A stretch of DNA of 40,890 nt. It comes from Chitinophagales bacterium. Lineage in GTDB: Bacteria; Bacteroidota; Bacteroidia; Chitinophagales; UBA2359. Below the pieces are notes generated by a model that worked only from the letters and a program-made list of their open reading frames with translations, was not told where the DNA came from and ran no database searches. The stretch is from assembly GCA_016787295.1 (NCBI GenBank), contig JAEUUX010000156.1, positions 1 to 40,890 of the forward strand. The letters are read 5' to 3'. Positions 7,515 through 15,258 of the stretch are shown here, in pieces (within the stretch, counting starts at the first letter, position 1; each line of letters begins with the position of its first letter). A program made the position numbers and the translations under genes.

Positions 7515-8528
7515 ATGAAAACAGAAAAATCAGAGGATTTGCTCAAAGATTTGCAACAAAAAAAGTTTTTGCCTATCTATTTGTTGCAAGGCGAAGAAAA
7601 TTTTTTTATTGACGAAGTGAGCGATTATATTGAAAAATATGCTTTGACCGAATCAGAAAAAAGTTTTAACCAAACTATCCTCTATGGCAAAGATATTGAT
7701 GCCGATACTATTGTGGCAACGGCTCGGCGATACCCAATGATGGCAGACCGACAAGTTGTTATTATCAAAGAGGCACAAAACCTCAAAGATATTAACCAGC
7801 TTTTGTCTTATTGCGAAAAACCAACACCCAGCACCCTTCTTGTATTGTCACACAAATACAAAACAGTGGCGAGCAACACCAAACTTTTTAAAGCCGTAGA
7901 AGCAAAAGGAGCTGTTTTGGTGTCCAACAAATTGTATGAAAATCAAGTGCCTGCTTGGATTCAGCGCCATCTGAAACAGCGTAACTATCGCATAGAGCCA
8001 GATGCTGTTTCGTTATTGGTAGAACATTTGGGCAATGATTTGTCAAAAATAGCCAATGAACTTAGCAAGTTGCAACTTAATATTTCTGCGGGCAGCTTGA
8101 TTAGTATGCAGCAAGTAACGGACCACATCGGCATTAGCAAAGAATACAATTTGTTTGAATTTCAAAAAGCTTTGGCACAAAAACAAGTGACACGTGTCTT
8201 TACTATTGCCCAGCACTTTGCCGATAATCAGCGCAACACACCTTTAATAATGGTCATAGGCAGTTTGTATAGATTTTATAGTCGTCTATATGTATACATG
8301 CACCTCAAAAATAAACCTGAAGCCGATATTTTGAAGGCAATGGATTTGCGAAATAGTTATGCTTTGCAAGACTACAAAGAGGCAGCAGGCAAATATAGCC
8401 TTCTACAGGTCAAAAAAAGTGTTGATATTTTACACCAATATGACCTCAAATCAAAAGGCGTAGACAACCTTGCCCCACCCGAAGCCTTGATGATGGAAAT
8501 GACCTATCGCCTTTTAACAGGTGAATGA
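7515..8528 (+). CDS. holA: DNA polymerase III subunit delta
   Basis: The 337-residue protein has the layout of the delta subunit of the clamp loader, which opens the sliding clamp. The N-terminal segment LPIYLLQGEENFFIDEVSDYI is the characteristic start. It is followed by the Rossmann-like half (VVIIKEAQNL, STLLVLSHKYK), the NDLSKIANELSKL helix and the NLFEFQKALAQK segment, then the helical collar domain ending in LAPPEALMMEMTYRLL. Length is normal. It overlaps no other gene and follows the enoyl-CoA hydratase gene closely. It is an essential housekeeping gene. Confidence 0.93.
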   Translation: MKTEKSEDLLKDLQQKKFLPIYLLQGEENFFIDEVSDYIEKYALTESEKSFNQTILYGKDIDADTIVATARRYPMMADRQVVIIKEAQNLKDINQLLSYCEKPTPSTLLVLSHKYKTVASNTKLFKAVEAKGAVLVSNKLYENQVPAWIQRHLKQRNYRIEPDAVSLLVEHLGNDLSKIANELSKLQLNISAGSLISMQQVTDHIGISKEYNLFEFQKALAQKQVTRVFTIAQHFADNQRNTPLIMVIGSLYRFYSRLYVYMHLKNKPEADILKAMDLRNSYALQDYKEAAGKYSLLQVKKSVDILHQYDLKSKGVDNLAPPEALMMEMTYRLLTGE

Positions 8529-8541
8529 ACCTAATAGCAAA

Positions 8542-8579
8542 AGGCGGTCATCTCACCTTGTTGGGGAGATAAACCGCCT
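8542..8579. terminator. Terminator between holA and the DksA-like gene
   Basis: Outer stem AGGCGGT/ACCGCCT plus inner stem ATCTC/GAGAT form one long hairpin between two convergent genes. The T run on the minus-strand side is the better one. Confidence 0.75.
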
Positions 8580-8613
8580 AAAGTTCTATACTAATAACGC
8601 TAATAAACCTAAA

Positions 8614-8991
8614 TTATCTCGCCAAACGTTTGGCTTCGATGCTCAAGGTAGTGTGAGGAACAGCGCGCAAACGTGCTTCGCTAATCAATTTGCCTGTTAT
8701 GCGACAAATGCCATACGTTTTGTTTTCGATGCGCACCAAAGCATTTTCTAAATGTTGTATATACTGTCCTTGACGGTATGCCAACTGATTGAGATACTCT
8801 TTCTCAAGAGTTGCAGAGCCGCCTTCCAAACCCAAACCTTTTTCTTCGGGTGTATCATGGAAAGCACGCATTTGTTCTTGCAGGTCGCTCAATTCTGTGC
8901 GAGCAGCAGCTAATTTGCTAAGAATAATACCTTTAAACATTGCTAATTCAACATCGGAATAGCGTGTTTTTTGAATACCTAAGTCGCTCAT
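8614..8991 (-). CDS. DksA/TraR-family RNA-polymerase-binding-like protein
   Basis: The 125-residue protein starts with a long coiled-coil-forming helical region (residues about 10-90) and ends with the TraR/DksA zinc-finger region YGICRITGKLISEARLRAVPHTTLSIE. Family members insert the coiled coil into the RNA polymerase secondary channel. Only one of the four zinc-binding cysteines remains, which I recall as typical of the Bacteroidota branch. I chose the second in-frame ATG because a -7 element at 9030-9038 overlaps the earlier ATG at 9033. It is monocistronic and convergent with holA. Confidence 0.85.
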   Translation of the reverse strand: MSDLGIQKTRYSDVELAMFKGIILSKLAAARTELSDLQEQMRAFHDTPEEKGLGLEGGSATLEKEYLNQLAYRQGQYIQHLENALVRIENKTYGICRITGKLISEARLRAVPHTTLSIEAKRLAR

Positions 8992-9029
8992 ACTTACTAT
9001 TAGATTTTGGAATAAAAAGTTAAACAAGT

Positions 9030-9038
9030 GCAAATTTA
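9030..9038 (-). promoter_or_regulatory. -7 promoter element of the DksA-like gene (TAAATTTGC)
   Basis: This minus-strand TAnnTTTGC match lies 38 bases upstream of the chosen start at 8991 and rules out the start at 9033. Confidence 0.55.
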
Positions 9039-9586
9039 TGGCTTTTTGATGTTATAGCCAAGAATATACAGTAAACGAGAAAAAGTGTAAAAAAGTTGCA
9101 TGACATAAAAAATTTTTTTTATTCGACCCTCATTTTTTTTATTGATTGTGCCAAAACGAAGAATAGAACACAAGACATCTTACATAGCGACAATGTAAGA
9201 TGTTTGTGTTACCATTATAAAGTATTACGAAGTTTTACAACACAAAAGTAATGGCTTATATCGATTATTACAATTAAAATAAAACTATTTTATCGGAGCT
9301 TAATTTTGTATATAGTTGTCATAACTGCCTGATTATCAAATAGATATATTGAAATATCAAAATTTTTATCGGATTATAATGGCGCTGAAACATGGCAATT
9401 ATCTTACAAAAAAAAGCATAATTGCTAAAATACTGCCAAAATTTTAGTACTTTTGCCCTGTTTTTCTACATTATTCATTATTTTTTTCATACCCTTCATG
9501 TAACTTTTGAGCTGATATACTATCTAAAAATCTCGAAATAAATATCTACTGTTTTTTAAAATCAAACTTATTACAACCAAAGTAAA
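9039..9586. other. AT-rich intergenic region with a hairpin, no gene seen
   Basis: This region lies between divergent genes. It holds a strong hairpin (9167-9210), arms AACACAAGACATCTTACAT and its near complement around a 7-base loop, and the -7 element at 9448-9456. A minus-strand TACTTTTG at 9243-9250 could start a short transcript toward the hairpin. No convincing coding frame was found. Confidence 0.5.
9448..9456 (+). promoter_or_regulatory. -7 promoter element of the TPR gene (TACTTTTGC)
   Basis: This TAnnTTTGC match lies about 130 bases upstream of the ATG at 9587, implying a long 5' leader of about 125 nt. A TTG at 9422-9424 is a weak -33 candidate with a 23-base spacer. Confidence 0.5.
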
Positions 9587-10816
9587 ATGGCAAAGAATTT
9601 TTTTTTCCTCCTATTTGCTTTATCTTTTAGCTTGGTAGTTTTTGCACAAAAAGACTACAATACGGCTTATAATAGCTACAAAAGCTATATGGACTATGAC
9701 AAATCCGACAAAAAAACCGGTTCACTTCAAAAAGCGCTTGAGGCTGTTTTAAAAGCCGAAGAAGCAGCTAATGCACAAATGTCAACCGAATCGAAACCCA
9801 AAGATTCTTATATGGCTAAGGTGTACAACTTGAAAGCAAAAATTTATGCCGAAATGCTGCAAGTCAAAGGTAGTCCCTTAGCCGAAGGAGCAGGAACAGA
9901 AGTGTTTAAAGCGGTTCAATCTGTTTCCAAATATGACAAAAAAGGCGAGTACACAGAAGAAAGTAAATTGGCGTTGATGCTTATCTACTCCGATATTTAC
10001 AACAGAGGCGTAGAAGGGTTTAAGGTGCAAAACTATCAGGTGGCTTATGATAACTTTAATACTGCTATCGAGGTTACCAATTTGACCAACAAAATGACCA
10101 ACCAAAAAGGCATAGATACAGCAGCTATCCAGTCGGCGGCTGTAGCTGCACAAAAACTCAAAAACAGCGACAAAGCTATCGAACTATATGAGTCTTTGAT
10201 TAACGCCAACGTTAAGGACGAAAATGTGTACTTGGCTGTTATGGACTTGTATAGTGGCAAAGGCGATAAAGCTAAAGCTGAAGAAACCATGAACAGAGCC
10301 AAAAAGGTGTTTCCCAATAGCAATGCCTTTTTGCTCAACGAAATTAACTCCCTCTTAAATGCAAACAAAAAAGAAGAAGCCGTAGCACAGTTGGAGAAAG
10401 CCGCTGCTTTGTATCCCGACAATGCTTCTTTGTTTGTGGCGATGGGTTCTACTTATGAAGGCATGAAAATGCCTCAAAAAGCCGAAGAAGCCTACAAAAA
10501 AGCTATTGCTATCGACCCCAAAACTTTTGATGCCCAATACAATTTGGGCGTAATGAACTATCAACGAGCTGCCGACATCATCAACGAAGCCAACAAATTG
10601 CCACTGAACGAAGAGAAAAAATACGATGCTTTGATGAAAGAAGCCAATGAATGGTTCAAAAAAGCATTGCCTTATTTCAGTGCTGCCCTCGATTTGAATG
10701 GCAAAGATGCTAACACCTTGTTGGCACTCAAAGAAATTTATGCCAAACTTAATGATGCCACCAAAGCCGCTGAATTTAAAAAACGCTTGGACGAGTTGCC
10801 TACTCCTAAAAAATAA
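9587..10816 (+). CDS. Secreted tetratricopeptide-repeat protein
   Basis: The 409-residue protein has a signal peptide with a predicted cut after VVFA (residue about 20). The rest is alpha-helical and includes clear TPR units, for example AAALYPDNASLFVAMGSTYEGMKMPQKAEEAYKKAIAIDPKTFDAQYNLGVMNY around residues 270-325 and earlier NSDKAIELYESLINANVKDENVYLAVMDLY. TPR proteins of this kind act as periplasmic scaffolds. No partner can be named from the context. It is a single-gene unit with its own promoter and a strong terminator. Lys, Ala and Asn dominate the composition. Confidence 0.85.
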   Translation: MAKNFFFLLFALSFSLVVFAQKDYNTAYNSYKSYMDYDKSDKKTGSLQKALEAVLKAEEAANAQMSTESKPKDSYMAKVYNLKAKIYAEMLQVKGSPLAEGAGTEVFKAVQSVSKYDKKGEYTEESKLALMLIYSDIYNRGVEGFKVQNYQVAYDNFNTAIEVTNLTNKMTNQKGIDTAAIQSAAVAAQKLKNSDKAIELYESLINANVKDENVYLAVMDLYSGKGDKAKAEETMNRAKKVFPNSNAFLLNEINSLLNANKKEEAVAQLEKAAALYPDNASLFVAMGSTYEGMKMPQKAEEAYKKAIAIDPKTFDAQYNLGVMNYQRAADIINEANKLPLNEEKKYDALMKEANEWFKKALPYFSAALDLNGKDANTLLALKEIYAKLNDATKAAEFKKRLDELPTPKK

Positions 10817-10845
10817 AATGCTTAGGGTTAATTAACCTAAACACC

Positions 10846-10882
10846 AAAACGCAGATAGAGGTTTTTGCCCTATCTGCGTTTT
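10846..10882. terminator. Bidirectional terminator
   Basis: A 13-bp stem (AAAACGCAGATAG with CTATCTGCGTTTT) lies between the convergent TPR and lipoprotein genes. A small palindrome (TTAGGGTTAATTAACCTAA) precedes it. Confidence 0.85.
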
Positions 10883-10916
10883 ATTGTTGACCAAATTTTT
10901 TGTGATGGTAGGTGTC

Positions 10917-11363
10917 TTACCAACTCAGTTTTTTCCACTTTTGTCGCGTACCTTCTTCTTCTCCTTCTGCATACGAAGACACCAACAGAATGTCGTCATT
11001 TTTTAGTTCAAAATATACCTCTTCGTAGCGTTTATAACGCACTGCTCCTTTGGTATCAACACCCTTGAGTAGGTCGCTACCTTCATAATGCGATTCGTCT
11101 TTTGAGTCGACGTGTCGCCATTTGATGTCTCCTTCCACAAAACCCATATCTGCCAAATCACCCGACACTTTGAGCAGTTTTCCTTCATATTTGTCACCAA
11201 TTTTTTCTACTTTGATGATACTGCCTGCCGATTTATCGTCATAGCGCTCCCACTTGCCCAAAAACCTATCAGGTTCTTGAACACAACCATATAACACCAC
11301 CAATAGTAAAAGGCACACCACTATTTTATGTAAACCAATAGAGAATAAATATCGAATGTTCAT
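10917..11363 (-). CDS. Small lipoprotein of unknown function
   Basis: The 148-residue protein has an N-terminal hydrophobic segment ending in the lipobox LYGC (Cys27), so it should be lipidated and membrane-anchored. The mature part is beta-rich and begins FLGKWERYDDKSAGSIIKVEKIGDKYEGKLLKV. This is the pattern of small lipocalin-like or DUF2147-like beta-barrels, but I cannot assign a family firmly. A -7 element on the minus strand at 11441-11449 lies about 78 bases upstream. It is monocistronic and convergent with the TPR gene. Confidence 0.75.
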   Translation of the reverse strand: MNIRYLFSIGLHKIVVCLLLLVVLYGCVQEPDRFLGKWERYDDKSAGSIIKVEKIGDKYEGKLLKVSGDLADMGFVEGDIKWRHVDSKDESHYEGSDLLKGVDTKGAVRYKRYEEVYFELKNDDILLVSSYAEGEEEGTRQKWKKLSW

Positions 11364-11440
11364 AGTCTAACAAGTATGATTTTAGAACGGTGTAGATGAA
11401 GGAATGTTGCACTATTTTTGTGATAGGCATGTTTCTGGGT

Positions 11441-11449
11441 GCAAAGATA
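11441..11449 (-). promoter_or_regulatory. -7 promoter element of the lipoprotein gene (TATCTTTGC)
   Basis: Exact TAnnTTTGC match on the minus strand. It is the only one between the two divergent genes in that orientation. Confidence 0.55.
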
Positions 11450-11458
11450 CCAACAACC

Positions 11459-11499
11459 ATGCCTTTTTTGAAACGAAAAGGCATTTGTGCTTTTTTTTG
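11459..11499 (+). terminator. Orphan terminator-like hairpin on the plus strand
   Basis: Stem ATGCCTTTT/AAAAGGCAT with an 8-base loop is followed by TTGTGC and eight T. No plus-strand gene precedes it; the neighbouring genes diverge from here. A plus-strand TATTTTTG at 11413-11420 lies just upstream, so a small RNA of roughly 75 nt is possible. Confidence 0.5.
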
Positions 11500-11591
11500 A
11501 CAATACTATGAAAAAAGCCGCACTTTTTTTCTCAAAATGGTCAATAAAAATTGTTTTTTCGTTGGACGCACAATTTCTAATTTTATTTCGC

Positions 11592-11600
11592 TATCTTTGC
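11592..11600 (+). promoter_or_regulatory. -7 promoter element (TATCTTTGC)
   Basis: Exact TAnnTTTGC match 38 bases upstream of the ATG at 11639. It shows that the longer frame beginning at 11537 is not used. Confidence 0.65.
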
Positions 11601-11638
11601 GCCATGAAAACCCCTGTCACCCAAAACTTGATAAATGT

Positions 11639-12418
11639 ATGAAAAAGTGGCTGTTATTTTTGGTTTGTTGTATGCAGCATGGAATCTTATCAGCACAAGT
11701 AGATTGTATTATAGCGTTTCCTCCTCATTTGTCTGTTTGCCTTGGTGATGTGGTGCAATTATTCGCCTCAACGACAGGCAGCAATATTCATTGGTATCCA
11801 TCGGACGGACTTTCTGCCAATAATATTGTTAATCCTACTGCCACTGTTACGGAAACTATTACCTATCAGGTTACAACAGATGGTTGTGCCGATACGGCAT
11901 ACATCACTATAACAATTGATGACAGTTTTGCATCGCAAGTACCTACAAGTTTTGGTTATTGTGTAGGTGAGCCACTTGTGTTGAATATGCAAGGAGGTAC
12001 GGTTACCGTCTGGGACGAAGATGAACATTTGAGTTGTTTGTTTTGTAATGCTCCTGTTTTTATTAGCAACGAACCCGATATGATTTACGACCTTAGTGTG
12101 ACTTTATACGATAATATAGGTTGTTCTTATGAATATCCTATCTCGATTTATCCGAGTGCGTTGTGTAATGTAGGCAATGATGTGGTGACAGATGTGTTAT
12201 GGAAAGCAACATATCAGACTAATACACACACCATTGTTTGGAACGCACCAGCGGGCGAAGGGAAAGTTTATTTGTTTGACTTGTTGGGACGAATGCTTGT
12301 TGCTACTGATTTAACTGAACAGCGATTATTGGTGGCTAATCTACCCAAAGGAGAATACATCATGGTCGCAAACGCACAACATACACCACCGCAACGACAA
12401 AATATTGTAATCTACTAG
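11639..12418 (+). CDS. Secreted protein with Ig/PKD-like domain and T9SS type A sorting domain
   Basis: The 259-residue protein starts with a signal peptide (MKKWLLFLVCCMQHGILSAQ). A beta-sandwich region follows (LSVCLGDVVQLFASTTGSNIHWYPSDGLS...TYQVTTDGCADTAYITI), the pattern of PKD/Ig-like domains in Bacteroidota surface proteins. The last 80 or so residues (GKVYLFDLLGRMLVATDL...LPKGEYIMVANAQ...RQNIVIY) form a T9SS type A C-terminal sorting domain, so export through the type IX system to the cell surface is expected. I chose the start at 11639 on the basis of the promoter and signal peptide. Ligand or function is unknown. Confidence 0.82.
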   Translation: MKKWLLFLVCCMQHGILSAQVDCIIAFPPHLSVCLGDVVQLFASTTGSNIHWYPSDGLSANNIVNPTATVTETITYQVTTDGCADTAYITITIDDSFASQVPTSFGYCVGEPLVLNMQGGTVTVWDEDEHLSCLFCNAPVFISNEPDMIYDLSVTLYDNIGCSYEYPISIYPSALCNVGNDVVTDVLWKATYQTNTHTIVWNAPAGEGKVYLFDLLGRMLVATDLTEQRLLVANLPKGEYIMVANAQHTPPQRQNIVIY

Positions 12419-12423
12419 AAAAC

Positions 12424-12530
12424 CTGTTCAACGAACGACCACGCGTTAGGGATTGGAAGGGCAGCCGTTAGGCTGGTGCTTGCACCGTTAGCCCTGCAAA
12501 GCCCGACCCGTAGGGAAACGCCCAAATAAA
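12424..12530 (+). repeat. GC-rich dispersed repeat, copy 2
   Basis: It shares the blocks GCGTTAGGGAT, AGCCCGACCCGTAGGG and ACGCCCAAATAAA with the copy at 321-441, in the same orientation, but is shorter and more diverged in the middle. It begins just after the stop codon of the T9SS cargo gene. Confidence 0.75.
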
Positions 12531-12585
12531 AAAACAACCACTTTTCAATAATTCCTAAATTGTTTAACCATAAAATAGTGATATA

Positions 12586-13626
12586 ATGCGTCTAACTCCA
12601 CTATCTAAACTATTACTTGTTTTGGCGATTGTTGCCGCCATTTACTTTGCCTTGCGTACTTTTGTCTTAAAAAAAGACACGACAGGCTCTACACCTGCCA
12701 ACACCGAAACAACGGCAAACGGTACCAACACCAATTCTAACTCCACTAACCCTGCCAACGGTGGCGGCAATGCTCCATCGACTAACAATGGTGGCAGTAG
12801 TAGCACCGCAGCAGCGACAACTCCCTCGTTTGACTACACACCACCTGCACCGGTTAATGGCACTTTGCGCGGTGTGGTTGAGTTGGGTGCCTCGGGCTTC
12901 AATTCTTTTGTGGCACGAATGGACAAAGACAAACGTTGGAAAATGGAAAGAAAGGCTTTCGGCGAAAGTTTGGCTATCGAAAATATGGCAACCACCGAAG
13001 ACGTGAAAACTGGTTTGAAGAAATATATTAGCCAGATGTTTAACTTTGGTGTTAGCAACAAAGATATTCATTTTGTAGTCAGCTCAGGTGCTGCCAAATC
13101 ACCCGAAATCGTGAAAATCAGCAATGCTCTCAAAGAGATGAAATATGTGGTCAATGTGGTAACGCCCGAACAAGAAGGACGTTATGCTTTTGCGGCTACC
13201 ATGCCCAAAGATTTCGAAAAAGATGCCTTTGTGGTTGACATTGGTTCGGGTAATACCAAAATTTCTTGGAAAGAAAACGGTGTTGCCAAAGCCTTAGAAG
13301 GGTCAGGTGCTAAATACTTCCAAAGCGGTAAAGATCCACAAACAGTTTATAACGAAATCAAAATGTTGGCGGCGAAAATACCTGCCAGCAACCGCAAAAT
13401 GTGTTTTATCATCGGCGGCGTGCCTTTTGAGTTGGCGAAAAGTCAAGGACAACCGAACGGACGTTATACTACCCTCAAAAAACCTGATGCTTATAGCTTA
13501 GAAGGTGAAAAAAACAAAGCAGGTCTCAACATCTACAAAGCTATTGCTGATGGAACTAAATGCGAGTCTTTCGTATTTGACTGGGATAGTAATTTCACTA
13601 TTGGGTTCTTATTGGGACTTAAATAA
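12586..13626 (+). CDS. Membrane-anchored Ppx/GppA-like (ASKHA fold) protein, paralog 1
   Basis: The 346-residue protein has one transmembrane helix (residues about 8-26), a Thr/Asn/Ser/Gly-rich linker (about 31-85) and a C-terminal domain resembling exopolyphosphatase/GppA phosphatases. GVVELGASGFNSF at 96-108 matches the first phosphate-binding loop, VVSSGAAKSPE matches the TsAlReA region, VVTPEQEGRYAF matches the SGxEEA helix holding the catalytic Glu, and VVDIGSGNTKISW at 216-228 matches the DIGGGSTE loop. Family members hydrolyse polyphosphate or pppGpp. The N-in, C-out topology implied by the linker would place the domain outside the cytoplasm, so activity on those substrates is uncertain. 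It is followed by a paralog 96 bases downstream. Confidence 0.65.
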   Translation: MRLTPLSKLLLVLAIVAAIYFALRTFVLKKDTTGSTPANTETTANGTNTNSNSTNPANGGGNAPSTNNGGSSSTAAATTPSFDYTPPAPVNGTLRGVVELGASGFNSFVARMDKDKRWKMERKAFGESLAIENMATTEDVKTGLKKYISQMFNFGVSNKDIHFVVSSGAAKSPEIVKISNALKEMKYVVNVVTPEQEGRYAFAATMPKDFEKDAFVVDIGSGNTKISWKENGVAKALEGSGAKYFQSGKDPQTVYNEIKMLAAKIPASNRKMCFIIGGVPFELAKSQGQPNGRYTTLKKPDAYSLEGEKNKAGLNIYKAIADGTKCESFVFDWDSNFTIGFLLGLK

Positions 13627-13644
13627 GGCAACTACCTTTATTGA

Positions 13645-13685
13645 AGGAGTGCTTTAGACAAACCTTGTTGTCCTGAAGCACTCCT
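13645..13685 (+). terminator. Hairpin between the two Ppx/GppA-like paralogs
   Basis: AGGAGTGCTT pairs with AAGCACTCCT, and inside them GACAA pairs with TTGTC. A weak T-rich stretch follows. It could be a partial terminator that lowers expression of the second paralog, or an RNA-stability element. Confidence 0.6.
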
Positions 13686-13722
13686 AACTTTCACATTTTT
13701 ATCAACCTAAAAAGTTAGAATC

Positions 13723-14778
13723 ATGCGCCTAACAGGATTTTCTAAATTTTTATTGGTCTTAGCCATTGTATTAGGTTTGTTTTTTGCAGCTAAACGCTTT
13801 ATGCCACAATGGTTCGAAAAAAACAATACCGAAGTAGTAGATACAACAAATGGTGAGACACCTAATACTACTGATTCGAATCCTACCACTACCACCACCG
13901 AAACAACAAGACCTGCTCCTAATGTAGCACCCGCCGAAACGCCCGCTAACGACAATAGCAATAATGCCAGCAGCAATTTTACCTATACAGCGCCCAAACC
14001 GGTCAATGGTAAGTTGCGCGGTGTGGTGGAGTTAGGTGCGTCGGGTTTCAATTCGTTTGTTGTTTTGACAGACCAAGACAAAGCTTGGGAGCTAAAAAAA
14101 TCGGCTTTTGGCGAAAGTTTGGTGTATGAAAACATGGCAACGGAAGACGACATTAGGACAGGTTTGAAAAAATACATCTCCCAAATGTTGAACTTTGGTG
14201 TTTTGCCACGCGATATTCATTTTGTGGTGAGTTCTGCGGCTGCCAACGCGCCCGAAGTAGTGAAGATTACCAAAGCGCTGAAAACCTTGGGTTATGTGGT
14301 CAATACTGTGACCGCAGCCAAAGAAGCAGAATACGGACTGAAAGCCACGCTCACGCGCGATTTTCTGCAAGATGCTTTTATGGTCGACATTGGGTCGGGC
14401 AATACCAAAATTGCTTGGTATGAAGGCAATGCAGTTAAAACGTTGGAAACATACGGCTCAAAATACTTTCAAAAAGGTATTAGCGCCGATGTGGTGCATA
14501 ACGAAATCAAAACCTTAGCCGCCAAAGTGCCTGCTGACAAACAAAAGATGTGCTTTATTATCGGTGGTGTGCCGTTTGATTTAGCAAAAACCCACCGCAA
14601 AGACAAAGAACGTTATACCCTTTTGAAATCGCCTGCTGACTATAGTAGTTTGAGCGGCGAAAAAGTAAAAGCAGGTGTCAATATCTATGACGCTATTGCC
14701 AAAGGCGCACAATGCGACCGTTTTGTCTTTGACTGGGATAGCAATTTTACCATCGGCTTTTTGCTTGACCTAAAATAA
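13723..14778 (+). CDS. Membrane-anchored Ppx/GppA-like protein, paralog 2
   Basis: The 351-residue protein is collinear with its upstream neighbour: transmembrane helix at about 8-26, low-complexity Thr/Asn/Pro linker at about 36-85, and a Ppx/GppA-like domain with GVVELGASGFNSF, VVSSAAANAPEVVKI, AAKEAEYGL and MVDIGSGNTKIAW. Both end in the same motif, FVFDWDSNFTIGFLL. The core domains are highly similar while the linkers differ, so this is a tandem duplication with diverging linkers. The NUDIX gene begins 8 bases after the stop codon, which suggests one operon. Function is inferred only from fold similarity. Confidence 0.65.
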   Translation: MRLTGFSKFLLVLAIVLGLFFAAKRFMPQWFEKNNTEVVDTTNGETPNTTDSNPTTTTTETTRPAPNVAPAETPANDNSNNASSNFTYTAPKPVNGKLRGVVELGASGFNSFVVLTDQDKAWELKKSAFGESLVYENMATEDDIRTGLKKYISQMLNFGVLPRDIHFVVSSAAANAPEVVKITKALKTLGYVVNTVTAAKEAEYGLKATLTRDFLQDAFMVDIGSGNTKIAWYEGNAVKTLETYGSKYFQKGISADVVHNEIKTLAAKVPADKQKMCFIIGGVPFDLAKTHRKDKERYTLLKSPADYSSLSGEKVKAGVNIYDAIAKGAQCDRFVFDWDSNFTIGFLLDLK

Positions 14779-14786
14779 ATCGAACT

Positions 14787-15209
14787 ATGACCTTACAAAG
14801 ATTTTCGGTGCGTGTATATGGTCTCTTGACCAACGAAAAACAGCAAATTTTGGTGAGTCACGAACATTTCGATGGCATTGAGTTGGTGAAATTTGCAGGT
14901 GGCGGGGTGGAATTGGGCGAAGGTATTGTAGCAGCACTTCATCGCGAGTTTAGGGAAGAATGTGACATTACTATTGCTATCCAAGAACACCTATACACGA
15001 CCGAAAATCTCATTATCTCCACTTTCAAACCGCATGTACAAGTTATTTGTGTCTACTATTGGGTCACAACTACCGACCCCATCAACCACCAATTATTGCC
15101 TAATATATACACTGTTTGGCAAGACATCGCCCAAATTTCTGATAATTATTTCAGTTACGAAGGCGAACAATTAGCTTTTTGCACCTTAAAAAAACGATTA
15201 TTGCTTTAA
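14787..15209 (+). CDS. NUDIX hydrolase
   Basis: The 140-residue protein carries a complete Nudix box, GGVELGEGIVAALHREFREE, matching Gx5Ex7REUxEE, so it should hydrolyse a nucleoside diphosphate linked to another group with a divalent metal. The short N-terminal strand region (RFSVRVYGLLTNEKQQILVSHE) is typical for the fold. The substrate cannot be told from the sequence. It starts 8 bases after the second Ppx/GppA-like gene and is probably co-transcribed with it. That would link two nucleotide- or phosphate-handling folds in one operon. Confidence 0.88.
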   Translation: MTLQRFSVRVYGLLTNEKQQILVSHEHFDGIELVKFAGGGVELGEGIVAALHREFREECDITIAIQEHLYTTENLIISTFKPHVQVICVYYWVTTTDPINHQLLPNIYTVWQDIAQISDNYFSYEGEQLAFCTLKKRLLL

Positions 15210-15225
15210 TTTCGCTTTTTTGGCG

Positions 15226-15234
15226 TAACTTTGC
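15226..15234 (+). promoter_or_regulatory. -7 promoter element of the Mrr-like gene (TAACTTTGC)
   Basis: TAnnTTTGC match, 25 bases before the ATG at 15259. It separates the Mrr-like gene from the preceding operon and makes the TTG at 15244 an unlikely start. Confidence 0.6.
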
Positions 15235-15258
15235 AGGAGAAATTTGTTATGGACTATT

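Noticed and set aside
11604-11642. A 12-codon upstream frame whose TGA overlaps the ATG at 11639 (ATGA)
   Set aside because: The predicted transcription start is at about 11604-11607, so its own ATG is probably not transcribed. The overlap is likely chance.
15221-15235. TGGCGTAACTTTGCA before the Mrr-like gene, looking like a -24/-12 promoter
   Set aside because: Only 9 bases separate GG and GC, where sigma-54 needs 10. The sequence is better explained as the primary-sigma -7 element TAACTTTGC.
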